Below are positions 15,430-23,515 of a DNA stretch of 42,696 nucleotides, one piece after another; position 1 is the stretch's first letter; the number at the start of each line of letters is the position of its first letter. Both the position numbers and the translations under genes were made by a program. Source of the DNA: Thermoplasmata archaeon. GTDB taxonomy: Archaea; Thermoplasmatota; Thermoplasmata; Lutacidiplasmatales; UBA184. Where the stretch lies: the NCBI GenBank assembly GCA_030037955.1, contig JASHPT010000004.1:1-42696 (forward strand). Reading direction: 5' to 3'. Under the pieces are notes generated by a model, which saw only the letters and a list, made by a program, of their open reading frames with translations, was not told the DNA's origin and searched no databases.

Positions 15430-15972
15430 ATGTCGAAATCCACCTCCGAACAGCCTCGGAAGCAGCGGCGGACGCAGTTCCGCGCTGCCTCCTTCGAGCG
15501 TCACCGCCAGCTCACGGTCTCGCTCTCCCGCGACCTCCGGGGCAAGTATCACCGCCGCGCCCTCCCGCTGCGGAAGGGAGACACTGTCCGCATCATCTCG
15601 GGAAGCTTCAAGGGCCGGGAGGAGCGGGTGTCGAAGGTCGACGTCGGCACGCTCCACGTGACCCTGGACAACGTGACGATCAAGAAGGTCGACCAGAAGC
15701 TCAAGCCGCTGCCGATCCGGTCGAACCACCTGATCCTGACGCGGCTCAACCTCGCCGATCCCTGGCGGCGTCGGATCCTCAACGTCAGCGCCGCGGAGGT
15801 CGCTCCGGAATCCGAGACGCCGACGACCGAGACGCCGGCACCGGCGACCGAGCCTGCCGAGACCGACACAGACTCCGACACCGAGTCCACGGCGGACGAC
15901 TCCGAGCCGGTCACCGAGACCCCGGTGCCCCGGCCCCGCACGCCGAAGGCGACGCCGACGGAGGACGAGTGA
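15430..15972 (+). CDS. rpl24: Large-subunit ribosomal protein uL24 (L24) with acidic tail
   Basis: A 180-residue L24. The core (residues about 5-118) is normal: basic N-terminus, then the KOW motif around KGDTVRIISGSFKGREERV (about 50-68). It carries an unusual C-terminal extension of about 60 residues dominated by Glu, Asp, Thr, Ser and Pro, predicted disordered and strongly acidic, unlike the rRNA-binding core. The start follows AAGGAGAGGG, a clear Shine-Dalgarno. The stop overlaps the GTG of rps4e (GTGA). Confidence 0.95.
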   Translation: MSKSTSEQPRKQRRTQFRAASFERHRQLTVSLSRDLRGKYHRRALPLRKGDTVRIISGSFKGREERVSKVDVGTLHVTLDNVTIKKVDQKLKPLPIRSNHLILTRLNLADPWRRRILNVSAAEVAPESETPTTETPAPATEPAETDTDSDTESTADDSEPVTETPVPRPRTPKATPTEDE

Positions 15973-16685
15973 CGCGTCGGCTGAAGCGCCGGGCCGCTCC
16001 CCGGAGCTGGACGATTCCCCGCAAGGGGACGAAGTGGGTCCAGCGGCCCTCGCCCGGACCGCACCCGCAGGACGAGTCCGTGCCCCTGGTCCTGGTCCTC
16101 CGCGACGTGCTCCACGTCGCCCAGAACGCCCGGGAGGCGCAGATCCTGGTCCGGGCCCGGGCCATTCACGTCGACGGCAAGGTCGTGGTGGACCTGGCGC
16201 GCGGCATCGGTCTCATGGACACGCTCACCCTGGGAGCTCCGCTCAATGCCCACTACCGGTTGTTCAAGGACCGCCGGGGCAAGCTCCGGCTCTACCCGAT
16301 CCCGGCGGACGAGGCGTCGGTCAAGATCGGCCGGATCCAGCGGAAGACGACGGTGCGGGGCGGGAAGCTCCAGGTCACGCTCCACGATGGTCGCAACCTG
16401 GTGATCCCCCCCGGGGTCGACTGGAAGGTCGGCGACTCGCTCAAGATCCACCTCCCGGACCAGAAGGTGCTGGGCCGCCTTCCGTTCGCCGCCGGGCATC
16501 TGGCCTACGTCGCCGGGGGCTCCCATGTCGGCGAGCTGGCCCGCATCGACAAGGTCGAGGTCCTGAACTCCCCGCAGGCCAATCGGGTCCACTTCAAGGA
16601 GGGCTTCTCCACCGTCAAGCCCTACGTCTTCGTCGTGGGCGAGACCACCCCCCAGATCACGCTGCCGGAGGCGTTGAACCGATGA
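15969..16685 (+). CDS. rps4e: Small-subunit ribosomal protein eS4 (S4e)
   Basis: A 238-residue protein of the archaeal/eukaryotic S4e family, absent from bacteria. It combines an S4-like RNA-binding region ([18 protein letters not shown]), the central S4e domain ([15 protein letters not shown]), and a C-terminal KOW-like region with [13 protein letters not shown]. The GTG start at 15969, overlapping the rpl24 stop, gives the expected basic N-terminus. Overlaps rpl5 by four bases. Confidence 0.95.
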   Translation: MTRRLKRRAAPRSWTIPRKGTKWVQRPSPGPHPQDESVPLVLVLRDVLHVAQNAREAQILVRARAIHVDGKVVVDLARGIGLMDTLTLGAPLNAHYRLFKDRRGKLRLYPIPADEASVKIGRIQRKTTVRGGKLQVTLHDGRNLVIPPGVDWKVGDSLKIHLPDQKVLGRLPFAAGHLAYVAGGSHVGELARIDKVEVLNSPQANRVHFKEGFSTVKPYVFVVGETTPQITLPEALNR

Positions 16686-17239
16686 GCGCGCCGGCGCCCG
16701 CCGCCGCTGTGCCTCCGGCGACCTCCTCCGAGAACCGGTGGCGGCAGCTTCGTGTCGTGAAGATCGTGGTGAACATCGGCGTGGGAGAGTCCGGAGATCG
16801 CCGGGCGAAGGCCGAGCGGGTCCTGTCGATGGTCACGCACCAGAAGCCGGTGGCGACCCGCTCCCATGCCACGAACCGGGACTTCGGCATTCGCGTGGGC
16901 CAGGAGATCGGCGTCAAGGTCACGCTGCGGGGCCCGACCGCGACCGAGTTCCTGCAGCGGGCCCTCGATGCCCGGGACCGGCAGTTCGACCCCGACTCCG
17001 TCGACGGCGACGGGAACTTCTCGCTGGGCGTCCGGGACTACACGGACTTTACCGGCATGAAGTACGACCCGGCGATCGGGATTTTCGGCATGGACATCTC
17101 GGTCGAGATGGGCCGAGCCGGCTGGCGGGTCCGCGACCGGAAGTCGCATCGGTCGGCCCTGCCGGCGAGTCTCCGCGTATCGGCGGACGAGACCCGGAAG
17201 TTCCTCGTCGAGAAGTTCGGCGTGACGATGCTGGAGTGA
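16682..17239 (+). CDS. rpl5: Large-subunit ribosomal protein uL5 (L5)
   Basis: A 185-residue L5, part of the central protuberance that contacts 5S rRNA and the P-site tRNA. The core begins at [18 protein letters not shown] (about residues 20-37) and includes the [17 protein letters not shown] loop and FGMDISVEM. The first 18 residues are an Ala/Pro-rich extension. Two bases separate it from rps14. Confidence 0.96.
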   Translation: MSAPAPAAAVPPATSSENRWRQLRVVKIVVNIGVGESGDRRAKAERVLSMVTHQKPVATRSHATNRDFGIRVGQEIGVKVTLRGPTATEFLQRALDARDRQFDPDSVDGDGNFSLGVRDYTDFTGMKYDPAIGIFGMDISVEMGRAGWRVRDRKSHRSALPASLRVSADETRKFLVEKFGVTMLE

Positions 17240-17241
17240 GG

Positions 17242-17388
17242 ATGAAGCCCAAGAAGATGTTCGGCCGGAAGGAAGGGTGCCTGCGCTGCGACCGAAAGCG
17301 CGGTATCGTCCGACGCTACGGCCTCCACCTCTGCCGGCAGTGCTTCCGGGAAGTGGCGATGGACCTCGGCTTCCGGAAGTACCAATAG
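17242..17388 (+). CDS. rps14: Small-subunit ribosomal protein uS14 (S14), zinc-binding type
   Basis: A 48-residue S14 with the zinc ribbon intact: Cys13-x2-Cys16 and Cys31-x2-Cys34, followed by the family ending DLGFRKYQ. Length is typical of the short archaeal zinc form. The gene starts two bases after rpl5; the ribosome-binding site GAGTGAGG lies over the rpl5 stop. Confidence 0.96.
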   Translation: MKPKKMFGRKEGCLRCDRKRGIVRRYGLHLCRQCFREVAMDLGFRKYQ

Positions 17389-17397
17389 GAGGCGACG

Positions 17398-17787
17398 ATG
17401 CAGCAGGATCTTCTCAACGACGCGCTCGTGGCGCTCCGCCACGCCGACCTCCAGGGCAAGCCAGCGGTCACGCTGGCCCCGGCCTCCAAGCTGGTCGGGG
17501 AGGTGCTTCGCATCCTCCAGTCGAACCAGTACATCGACGGATTCACGTTCGTCCAGACCGGGCGCGGCGGCAGCTACGAGGTCAAGCTGTCCCGCCGGAT
17601 CAACTCGTGCGGCGTGATCAAGCCGCGGCTGGCCGTCCGGGTCCGGGACCTCGAGAAGTTCGAGAGCCGGTACCTGCCGGCCCAGGACTTCGGCCGGCTC
17701 GTGCTCTCGACCAGCCACGGTGTCATCACGCAGGTCGAGGCCCGGGAGCAGAAGGTCGGCGGGAGGTTGCTGGCGTATGTCTTCTGA
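17398..17787 (+). CDS. rps8: Small-subunit ribosomal protein uS8 (S8)
   Basis: A 129-residue archaeal S8 that binds 16S rRNA helix 21. Features include the N-terminal LLNDALVALRHAD helix, PRLAVRVRDLEKFE and the C-terminal GVITQVEAREQKVGGRLLAYVF, which matches the conserved S8 ending. A GGAGG four bases before the ATG is a good ribosome-binding site. The gene overlaps rpl6 by 11 bases. Confidence 0.96.
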   Translation: MQQDLLNDALVALRHADLQGKPAVTLAPASKLVGEVLRILQSNQYIDGFTFVQTGRGGSYEVKLSRRINSCGVIKPRLAVRVRDLEKFESRYLPAQDFGRLVLSTSHGVITQVEAREQKVGGRLLAYVF

Positions 17788-18340
17788 GCCGTCCGAACTC
17801 GACGTGCCGCTGCCCGCCGGCGTCACGGCGCGTCTCGACCACGAGAGCCTGGTCGTCCACGGGCCGCACGGAGAGGTCCGCCGAACGGTCCCCCTCGGCG
17901 CGCTCCGGGTCCGTGCCGCGGCCGGGACGGTCCACTTGGCCCTCGTCGCTCCGTCGGAGCGGAAGCAGGCCCGGGCCCTGCTCAACACGTGGGAGCGTCA
18001 CGTGGGGAACATGGTCGCCGGGGTCACGCACGGCTTCGAGGCCCGGATGAAGGTGGTCGCGGCGCACTTTCCGATGAAGGTGGCGGTCAAGGACCACAGT
18101 GTCGTGATCGAGAACTTCCTCGGCGAGAAGTATCCGCGAACGGCCTCGATCCTCTCGGGCGTCGAGGCGAAGGTCGACGGCGAGTTCCTCGTCCTCACGG
18201 GCGCCGACATCGAGCGGGTCGGCCAGAGCGCTGCGAACATCGAGCGGACGACGAAGATCCGCGACTACGACCCGCGGGTGTTCCAGGACGGCATCTACAT
18301 CATCGAGAAGGCCCGGCCTCGGGCCGGCGAGGGAGCATGA
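17777..18340 (+). CDS. rpl6: Large-subunit ribosomal protein uL6 (L6)
   Basis: A 187-residue L6 with two repeated alpha/beta domains. Recognisable are VHGPHGEVRR near residues 32-41, the VTHGFEARMKVV strand and the archaeal C-terminal part NIERTTKIRDYDPRVFQDGIY. The ATG at 17777 is chosen because it gives the usual start of the first domain; it lies inside the end of rps8, an 11-nt overlap. Its stop overlaps rpl32e (ATGA). Confidence 0.96.
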   Translation: MSSEPSELDVPLPAGVTARLDHESLVVHGPHGEVRRTVPLGALRVRAAAGTVHLALVAPSERKQARALLNTWERHVGNMVAGVTHGFEARMKVVAAHFPMKVAVKDHSVVIENFLGEKYPRTASILSGVEAKVDGEFLVLTGADIERVGQSAANIERTTKIRDYDPRVFQDGIYIIEKARPRAGEGA

Positions 18341-18924
18341 CGGCCCCTGAGGATGACGCGGTGACTCCGGAGAGCGCCCCGGCGACACCGGACGCCGCCC
18401 CGGCGGCGCCGAAGAAGCCCCGGGCCGCGGCCAAGAAACCGGCCCCGGCGGCCGACGAGGCGCCGAAGCCCAAGGCCAAGCCGGCCAAGGAGGTCCCGCC
18501 ACCGAAGCGACCGACGCTGTCCTCCGAGGTCGCCCGCCTGCTCGCCGCCCGCCGCATGCAGGACCAACGCCGTCCCCGCTTCACGCGTCAGGCCTCGTAC
18601 CGCTACTGGCGCATCGGACGGGACGAGTCCTGGCGGAAGCCCCGGGGCCTCCAGTCGAAGCAGCGACGCCACTACGGCTACCGCTCCACCATCGTCAGCA
18701 TCGGCTTCCGCTCGCCGCGCCAGGTCCGGGGACGGACGCCGAGCGGTTTCCGGCCGATCCTGGTTGAGACCGTGCCCCAGATCTCGGCGATCGACCCGGT
18801 CCACGAGGCGGCGATCATCTCCCGGACGGTGGGAACCCTGAAGCGTCTCGTCCTCGAGGAGGCCGCCCGCAAGCGCGGCGTCCACGTGCTGAACCCGATC
18901 ACGAAAGAGACGCGGGAGACCTAG
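18337..18924 (+). CDS. rpl32e: Large-subunit ribosomal protein eL32 (L32e) with Lys/Ala/Pro-rich extension
   Basis: A 195-residue protein. The eL32 domain occupies roughly residues 65-190 (RPRFTRQASYRYWRIGRDESWRKP, PSGFRPILVE, then ISRTVGTLKR). The first 62 residues are an Ala/Pro/Lys-rich low-complexity extension, beginning acidic and ending in AKKPAPAADEAPKPKAKPAK, probably disordered. N-terminal extensions on archaeal L32e occur in other lineages. Followed four bases later by rpl19e. Confidence 0.94.
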   Translation: MTAPEDDAVTPESAPATPDAAPAAPKKPRAAAKKPAPAADEAPKPKAKPAKEVPPPKRPTLSSEVARLLAARRMQDQRRPRFTRQASYRYWRIGRDESWRKPRGLQSKQRRHYGYRSTIVSIGFRSPRQVRGRTPSGFRPILVETVPQISAIDPVHEAAIISRTVGTLKRLVLEEAARKRGVHVLNPITKETRET

Positions 18925-18928
18925 ACCG

Positions 18929-19393
18929 ATGCCCGACCTGTCGAATCAGCGCCGGATGGCCGCCCAGCTGCTCAAGTGCGGAGAGGGCCGGGTCTGGATC
19001 GACCCGTCGCGGCAGGAGGACCTCGCCGACGCCGTGACCCGGAAGGATATCCGCGGGGCGATCAAGGCCGGCGTCATCCAGCGTTTGCCGGTCGGGGGCA
19101 CCTCGCGGGGCCGGGCCCGCCGGCTCGCCGAGGAGCGCCGGAAGGGCCGGCACCAGGGACCCGGCTCGCGTAAAGGCTCACCCACCTCGCGGGTGGACAA
19201 GAAGGGCCGCTGGATGCGTCGCATCCGCGCCCAGCGGAGCCTGCTGGCGGAGCTCCGGGCCCAGAAGAAGATCCCACCGGCCGTGTACCGGTCGTTCTAC
19301 CAGAAGGCCAAGGGCGGGATGTTCCGCAGCCGGGCCCACCTGCTCCTTAACCTGCGCCTGGCCGGCCACGTGCCGGAGGAGAAGGCGACATGA
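18929..19393 (+). CDS. rpl19e: Large-subunit ribosomal protein eL19 (L19e)
   Basis: A 154-residue archaeal/eukaryotic L19e. The family signatures are LSNQRRMAAQLLKCGEGRVWID at the start, the RKGRHQGPGSRKG basic loop (about 70-83) and the FYQKAKGGMFRSRAHL helix. It bridges to the small subunit. It overlaps rpl18 by four bases. Confidence 0.96.
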   Translation: MPDLSNQRRMAAQLLKCGEGRVWIDPSRQEDLADAVTRKDIRGAIKAGVIQRLPVGGTSRGRARRLAEERRKGRHQGPGSRKGSPTSRVDKKGRWMRRIRAQRSLLAELRAQKKIPPAVYRSFYQKAKGGMFRSRAHLLLNLRLAGHVPEEKAT

Positions 19394-19917
19394 GTCACGG
19401 TCCGCGCTACCGCGTACCCTTCCGGCGGCGCCGGGAGGGAACGACGGACTACCGGATCCGGCTTCGGCTGTTGCGGGGCGACAAGCCCCGGGCCGTCGTG
19501 CGGGTCACCAACCGCCGGATCCTCGTGTCGCTCACGGCCTACGACCCGGCGGGAGACCGGATCCTCGCCGCCGCCGAAAGTCCCGAGCTCACGAGCGTCG
19601 GCTTTCCGGAGTCCCACCTGCGGACGACGCCCGCCGCGTACCTGACCGGGTACCTGGCCGGCCTGCGCGCCAAGGCCGCCGGGGCCTCGTCCGCCGTCCT
19701 GGACGTCGGGCTCCGTCACCCGACTCCCGGGGGTCGCCTCATGGGCGCGCTCAAGGGACTGCTGGACGCCGGCCTGGAGATCCCCCACGGTGACACCGGC
19801 CTCCCGTCGGCCGATCGACTGAACGGACAGCACCTTCCCGCGAAGCTGCCGAAGCCGGTCGAAGCCTACAAATCCGACCTCGCGCACGCCCCGACCCCCT
19901 CGCAGGAGTCCCGATGA
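19390..19917 (+). CDS. rpl18: Large-subunit ribosomal protein uL18 (L18)
   Basis: A 175-residue archaeal L18, a 5S rRNA-binding protein of the central protuberance. The archaeal form is recognised from GPRYRVPFRRRREGTTDYRIRLRLL at the N-terminus, then ASSAVLDVGLRHPTPGGRLMGALKGLLDAGLEIPHG in two consecutive parts. Overlaps rps5 by four bases. Confidence 0.96.
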   Translation: MSHGPRYRVPFRRRREGTTDYRIRLRLLRGDKPRAVVRVTNRRILVSLTAYDPAGDRILAAAESPELTSVGFPESHLRTTPAAYLTGYLAGLRAKAAGASSAVLDVGLRHPTPGGRLMGALKGLLDAGLEIPHGDTGLPSADRLNGQHLPAKLPKPVEAYKSDLAHAPTPSQESR

Positions 19918-20777
19918 GTCCGGCCGCCGCCTCCGCACCTCCCGCCCCGCCGCCCGGACCCGCTCCGGGGGGACGCTTCGGTCCCGGCGCCCCCGCCCCG
20001 GCGCCGCCGTGGATACCGAAGACCGAGCTCGGTCGGAAGGTCCACGCCGGCGAGATCACGTCGATGTCCGGTGCCCTGCACAGCGGCCTTCCGCTCCGGG
20101 AGGCCGGCATCGTCGACGCCCTCCTGCCCGGTCTGCACGACGAGGTGCTGGACGTCAACATGGTCCAGCGGATGACCGATTCCGGCCGACGCTACAAGTT
20201 CGCCGTCACGGTCGTGGTCGGCAACGGCGACGGATTCGTCGGCCTGGGCCGGGCGAAGGGAAAGGAGGTCGGGCCGACGATCCGCCGCGCGATCGACAAG
20301 GCGAAGCTCCACATGGTGGAGGTGCTCCGCGGCTGCGGCAGCTGGGAGTGCGGCTGCGGCCGATCGCACTCGTTCCCGTTCACGATCCAAGGCCGCTCCG
20401 GCTCGGTCGTCACGACCTTCAAGCCGGCGCCGCGCGGCGTGGGACTGGCGGTCGGAGATGTCGTCAAGCCGGTGCTGCGCTTCGCCGGGCTGACCGATGC
20501 CTGGGGCTTCGCCGCCGGGCACACCAAGACGACGGTCAACTATGCCCAGGCCGCCTTCGAGGCGCTCCGGCAGCTGTCGATCCTCAAGGTCCCGCCCGAG
20601 GATGCGAGCCGGCTCAAGATCGTTCGCGGACCGATCGGTACCTCGATCCTTCCGCCGAAGGAGGACACTCCTCCCGACCGGCGCGGAGGCCGCGGTCGGG
20701 GCGGCCCCGGGGGTCGCGGCGGGCCGGGCGGTCGAGGCGGCGGTCCGCCGGGTCGGCGGAGGCCCGGCCCCCGGTGA
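19914..20777 (+). CDS. rps5: Small-subunit ribosomal protein uS5 (S5) with Arg-Gly-rich tail
   Basis: A 287-residue protein. The S5 core spans about residues 38-245, with VNMVQRMTDSGRRYKFAVTVVVGNGDGFVGLG in its double-stranded-RNA-binding fold and the archaeal GCGSWECGCGRSHS insertion. The N-terminus is Ala/Pro-rich (about 35 residues). The C-terminal 40 residues are an RGG-type tail (repeats of Gly-Gly-Arg-Gly), predicted disordered and RNA-binding. Both tails make it longer than the usual archaeal S5. Confidence 0.95.
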   Translation: MSPAAASAPPAPPPGPAPGGRFGPGAPAPAPPWIPKTELGRKVHAGEITSMSGALHSGLPLREAGIVDALLPGLHDEVLDVNMVQRMTDSGRRYKFAVTVVVGNGDGFVGLGRAKGKEVGPTIRRAIDKAKLHMVEVLRGCGSWECGCGRSHSFPFTIQGRSGSVVTTFKPAPRGVGLAVGDVVKPVLRFAGLTDAWGFAAGHTKTTVNYAQAAFEALRQLSILKVPPEDASRLKIVRGPIGTSILPPKEDTPPDRRGGRGRGGPGGRGGPGGRGGGPPGRRRPGPR

Positions 20778-20782
20778 GACCC

Positions 20783-21229
20783 ATGGCCTGGATCGTGGTC
20801 CGCGTCCGCGGAGGGATCCATTCCCGCGAGGACATTCGCGAGACGCTGGCCGAGCTGCACCTGACCCGGGCCAACCACGCCACCGTCATTCCGGAGGAGC
20901 CCTCCTACCGCGGGATGCTGATGGCCGCCCAGGGCTACCTCACGTGGGGCGAGGCGGACGCGGAGACCGTCGCCCGGCTGCTCACGGCCCGCGGCGAGAC
21001 CCGGACGGGCGCGCGGCTATCCTCCCCGGACTCCGGGGTCACCGACATCACCGAGCTGGCCCACTCCGTCCTCGGCGGGGGCCTGGCCCGTGTCAAGACG
21101 CTCAAACCGCTCCTGCGCCTCGCGCCGCCCAAGGGCGGGTGGTCCTCGACCAAGAAGCCGTACTCGCTCGGCGGAGCCCTCGGCTACCGGGGCCACGACA
21201 TCAACGACCTCGTCCAGAGGATGCTCTGA
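20783..21229 (+). CDS. rpl30: Large-subunit ribosomal protein uL30 (L30)
   Basis: A 148-residue L30 of the long archaeal/eukaryotic type. The beginning MAWIVVRVRGGIHSREDIRETL contains the conserved L30 fold; the archaeal C-terminal extension has LKPLLRLAPPKGGW and ends near residue 148. Starts five bases after rps5. Six bases separate it from rpl15. Confidence 0.94.
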   Translation: MAWIVVRVRGGIHSREDIRETLAELHLTRANHATVIPEEPSYRGMLMAAQGYLTWGEADAETVARLLTARGETRTGARLSSPDSGVTDITELAHSVLGGGLARVKTLKPLLRLAPPKGGWSSTKKPYSLGGALGYRGHDINDLVQRML

Positions 21230-21235
21230 GGAGCC

Positions 21236-21667
21236 ATGCCGTCCCGTACCCGGAAGTTCCGAGGCTCCCGCACGCACGGCCGGGGCATCAAGGCCGGCCG
21301 GGGGGCCGGCAAGCAGGGCGGCCGCGGCAACGCGGGCCTCCACAAGTACCAGTTCAAGTCGATGCTGATCTACGCACCGGACCACTTCGGTCGGCACGGC
21401 TTCAAACGCCCGGCGGAGACGGTCGCGACGCATCAGTCCATCAACGTGGGCCAGCTCGATTCCATCGTGTCCCGTCTCACGGAGGCCCAGGCCCTCCGCC
21501 AGGAGGGCGACAAGTGGGTCGCCAACCTGGAGGCCCTCGGGATCGACCGCCTCCTGGGCGGTGGCGAGGCGACCCGGAGCTGGACCGTCTACGTCGCCCA
21601 CGCCTCAAAGCATGCGCGAGAGAAGGTCGAGGTCCTGAAGGAACCGCCCGCCACCCCCTCCGCATGA
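21236..21667 (+). CDS. rpl15: Large-subunit ribosomal protein uL15 (L15)
   Basis: A 143-residue archaeal L15. The N-terminus TRKFRGSRTHGRG and the Gly/Arg-rich GRGAGKQGGRGNAG loop penetrate rRNA; FGRHGFKRP is also a family stretch. A GAGGAGCC upstream is a plausible ribosome-binding site. It is the last ribosomal-protein gene of the run; secY has its own TATA box in the 77-nt gap that follows. Confidence 0.95.
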   Translation: MPSRTRKFRGSRTHGRGIKAGRGAGKQGGRGNAGLHKYQFKSMLIYAPDHFGRHGFKRPAETVATHQSINVGQLDSIVSRLTEAQALRQEGDKWVANLEALGIDRLLGGGEATRSWTVYVAHASKHAREKVEVLKEPPATPSA

Positions 21668-21695
21668 GGGCGGGGCGCCGTGCGGGAGGCGTCAA

Positions 21696-21704
21696 TCTAT
21701 ATAT
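21696..21704 (+). promoter_or_regulatory. TATA box of the secY group
   Basis: TCTATATAT lies about 45 nt before the secY ATG at 21745, predicting a leader of roughly 15-20 nt. It gives secY, the EMC3-like gene, cmk and cbf5 a promoter independent of the ribosomal genes, and supports the upstream secY start rather than a shorter internal one. Confidence 0.75.
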
Positions 21705-21744
21705 GACGCCCGGCGGCTGGCTCGCCGGCAACGGTTAATCCCCG

Positions 21745-23514
21745 ATGGCGGACGAGGACGTACCCCGCGACTGGCGCTGGGCAATCCCCCTGTTCGTGGT
21801 CGAGGCGGTCATCCTCTTCCTGATCTGGGATGGGGCCCGGCCCACGCTGCTCGCCTTCGTCATCGCGGCCATCGGTCTCACCCTGATCTTCCTCCTGGTG
21901 CTCCTCGGCCTCTCCTACGCCGGGCCCAAGTCGAAGCTGTACGGCCTCAAGCCCGTCACGACCCGGATGCCGGCGGTCACGCAGCCGGTCGGCCACGTCC
22001 ATTTCCGGACGAAGATGCTGTGGGTCATCGCCGTCCTGTTGCTCTACTTCGTCCTGTCGAACATCTACCTGTTCGGCGTCGACCAGGCGACGGTCATCGA
22101 CCTGTTCGCCAGCTACCGGGCGATCCTCGCCGGGCAGCAGGGCACGCTCATGCACCTCGGCATCGGCCCGATCGTCACCGGGTCGATCATCATGCAGCTC
22201 TTCACCGGGGCCAAGATCATCGGCCTCGACCTCACCAAGGACGACGACAAGGCCGTCTACCAGGGGACCCAGAAGGTCGTCGTCGTCGCGATGATCTTCG
22301 TGGAGGCGATCCCGCAGGTCTTCGGCTACCTGACCCCGTCCTCCTCGATCGTCACCAGCCTCGGGAACTTCTCGCACGGGAACGGGACGCTGCTCGCCGA
22401 CCTCATCATCGTCTCCCAGCTGGTCTTCGGAAGTTACCTCGTCTTCCTGATGGACGAGGTGGTGAGTAAATGGGGGATCGGGAGCGGCATCTCCCTCTTC
22501 ATCGCGGCCGGGGTCTCGCAGCAGATCATCCAGGGAACGCTCAACTGGTTACCGGCGACGCCGGGCTCGCCGATCTCCGAGCAGAACCCTCCGTCCGGCA
22601 CGATCCCGAAGACGATCTGGTTCTTCACCCACCTGAACGCGTCCCAGATGGCCGGGGGCGGATGGGAGCTCGTGCTGCTCCATTCTCCGAATCCGATCGT
22701 TGCCCTCGCCGGCACCGGGGCGATCTTCTTCCTCGTCGCCTGGACGGAGTCGACGCGCATCGAGCTGCCGCTCTCGCATGCCGAGGCTCGCGGGGCGCGG
22801 GGCCGCTATCCCCTGCGTCTCATCTACGCGAGCAATATCCCGGTCATCCTGATGTCGGCCCTGCTGGCCAACGTCTCGATGTTCTCGATCCTGCTCTGGA
22901 GCAACTCGACGCTGGCGCGCTTCCCGCTCTTAGGGCATCAGTGGTGGATCGGCTCCTATCCCGCGTCCTCGACCGTGGCCCAGCAATTAGGGGTCTCCAC
23001 GACGACCCCTCTTACCGGAGGTGCCTACTATCTCTCGCAGGTCAACGGCCTCGAGAGCTGGTTATTGCCGCTGATCAACCCCTCCGAGTACGGGTCGCTC
23101 CTGGTCGGCCACGCTCCCTGGCAGGACCTGCTCCACGTGGCGATCTACTTCGGCGTCATGGTCTCGGGCTCGATCCTGTTCGCCAAGTTCTGGATCCAGA
23201 CGACGAACATGGGACCCGAGGCCGTCGCCCGGCAGATCGAGGCGAGCGGCATGCAGATCCCCGGCTTCCGACGGGAGCCCCGGGTGCTGCGCCGGGTCCT
23301 AGAGCGGTACATCCCGGTCATCACGGTCATCTCGGGGGCGGCGGTCGGCGCCCTCGCCGCCGGCGCGGACCTCATCGGAACCCTCGGGCAGGCCAGCGGG
23401 ACCGGGGTCCTGCTGACGGTCGGCATCCTGATCAACTTCTACGAGGCGATGGGCCGCGAGCAGCTCATGGAGATGAACCCGCTCCTGCGCCGGTTCATCG
23501 GCGGGGAGGGCTGA
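21745..23514 (+). CDS. secY: Protein translocase subunit SecY with extra N-terminal helices
   Basis: SecY is the channel of the Sec translocon. This copy has 589 residues, longer than most archaeal SecY. The canonical start (amphipathic helix, then TM1) begins near residue 63: KSKLYGLKPVTTRMP, then GHVHFRTKMLWVIAVLLLY. Before it are about 60 extra residues containing two strongly hydrophobic stretches (about 13-28 and 34-57), so the protein may have 12 rather than 10 membrane helices. The lateral-gate/plug region LGIGPIVTGSIIMQL is normal. A long external loop region (about 375-445) also adds length. The TATA box position supports the long start. Confidence 0.95.
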   Translation: MADEDVPRDWRWAIPLFVVEAVILFLIWDGARPTLLAFVIAAIGLTLIFLLVLLGLSYAGPKSKLYGLKPVTTRMPAVTQPVGHVHFRTKMLWVIAVLLLYFVLSNIYLFGVDQATVIDLFASYRAILAGQQGTLMHLGIGPIVTGSIIMQLFTGAKIIGLDLTKDDDKAVYQGTQKVVVVAMIFVEAIPQVFGYLTPSSSIVTSLGNFSHGNGTLLADLIIVSQLVFGSYLVFLMDEVVSKWGIGSGISLFIAAGVSQQIIQGTLNWLPATPGSPISEQNPPSGTIPKTIWFFTHLNASQMAGGGWELVLLHSPNPIVALAGTGAIFFLVAWTESTRIELPLSHAEARGARGRYPLRLIYASNIPVILMSALLANVSMFSILLWSNSTLARFPLLGHQWWIGSYPASSTVAQQLGVSTTTPLTGGAYYLSQVNGLESWLLPLINPSEYGSLLVGHAPWQDLLHVAIYFGVMVSGSILFAKFWIQTTNMGPEAVARQIEASGMQIPGFRREPRVLRRVLERYIPVITVISGAAVGALAAGADLIGTLGQASGTGVLLTVGILINFYEAMGREQLMEMNPLLRRFIGGEG

Positions 23515-23515
23515 C

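Noticed and set aside
15784-15960. Short tandem repeats in the uL24 tail as a CRISPR or regulatory repeat array
   Set aside because: The units are short, imperfect, without spacers, and are simply codons for an acidic Glu/Thr/Pro-rich tail in frame with rpl24.
20690-20775. GGC-rich repeats near the uS5 end as a structural RNA element
   Set aside because: They stay in frame and encode an RGG-like tail; no stable alternative structure or separate promoter could be supported.
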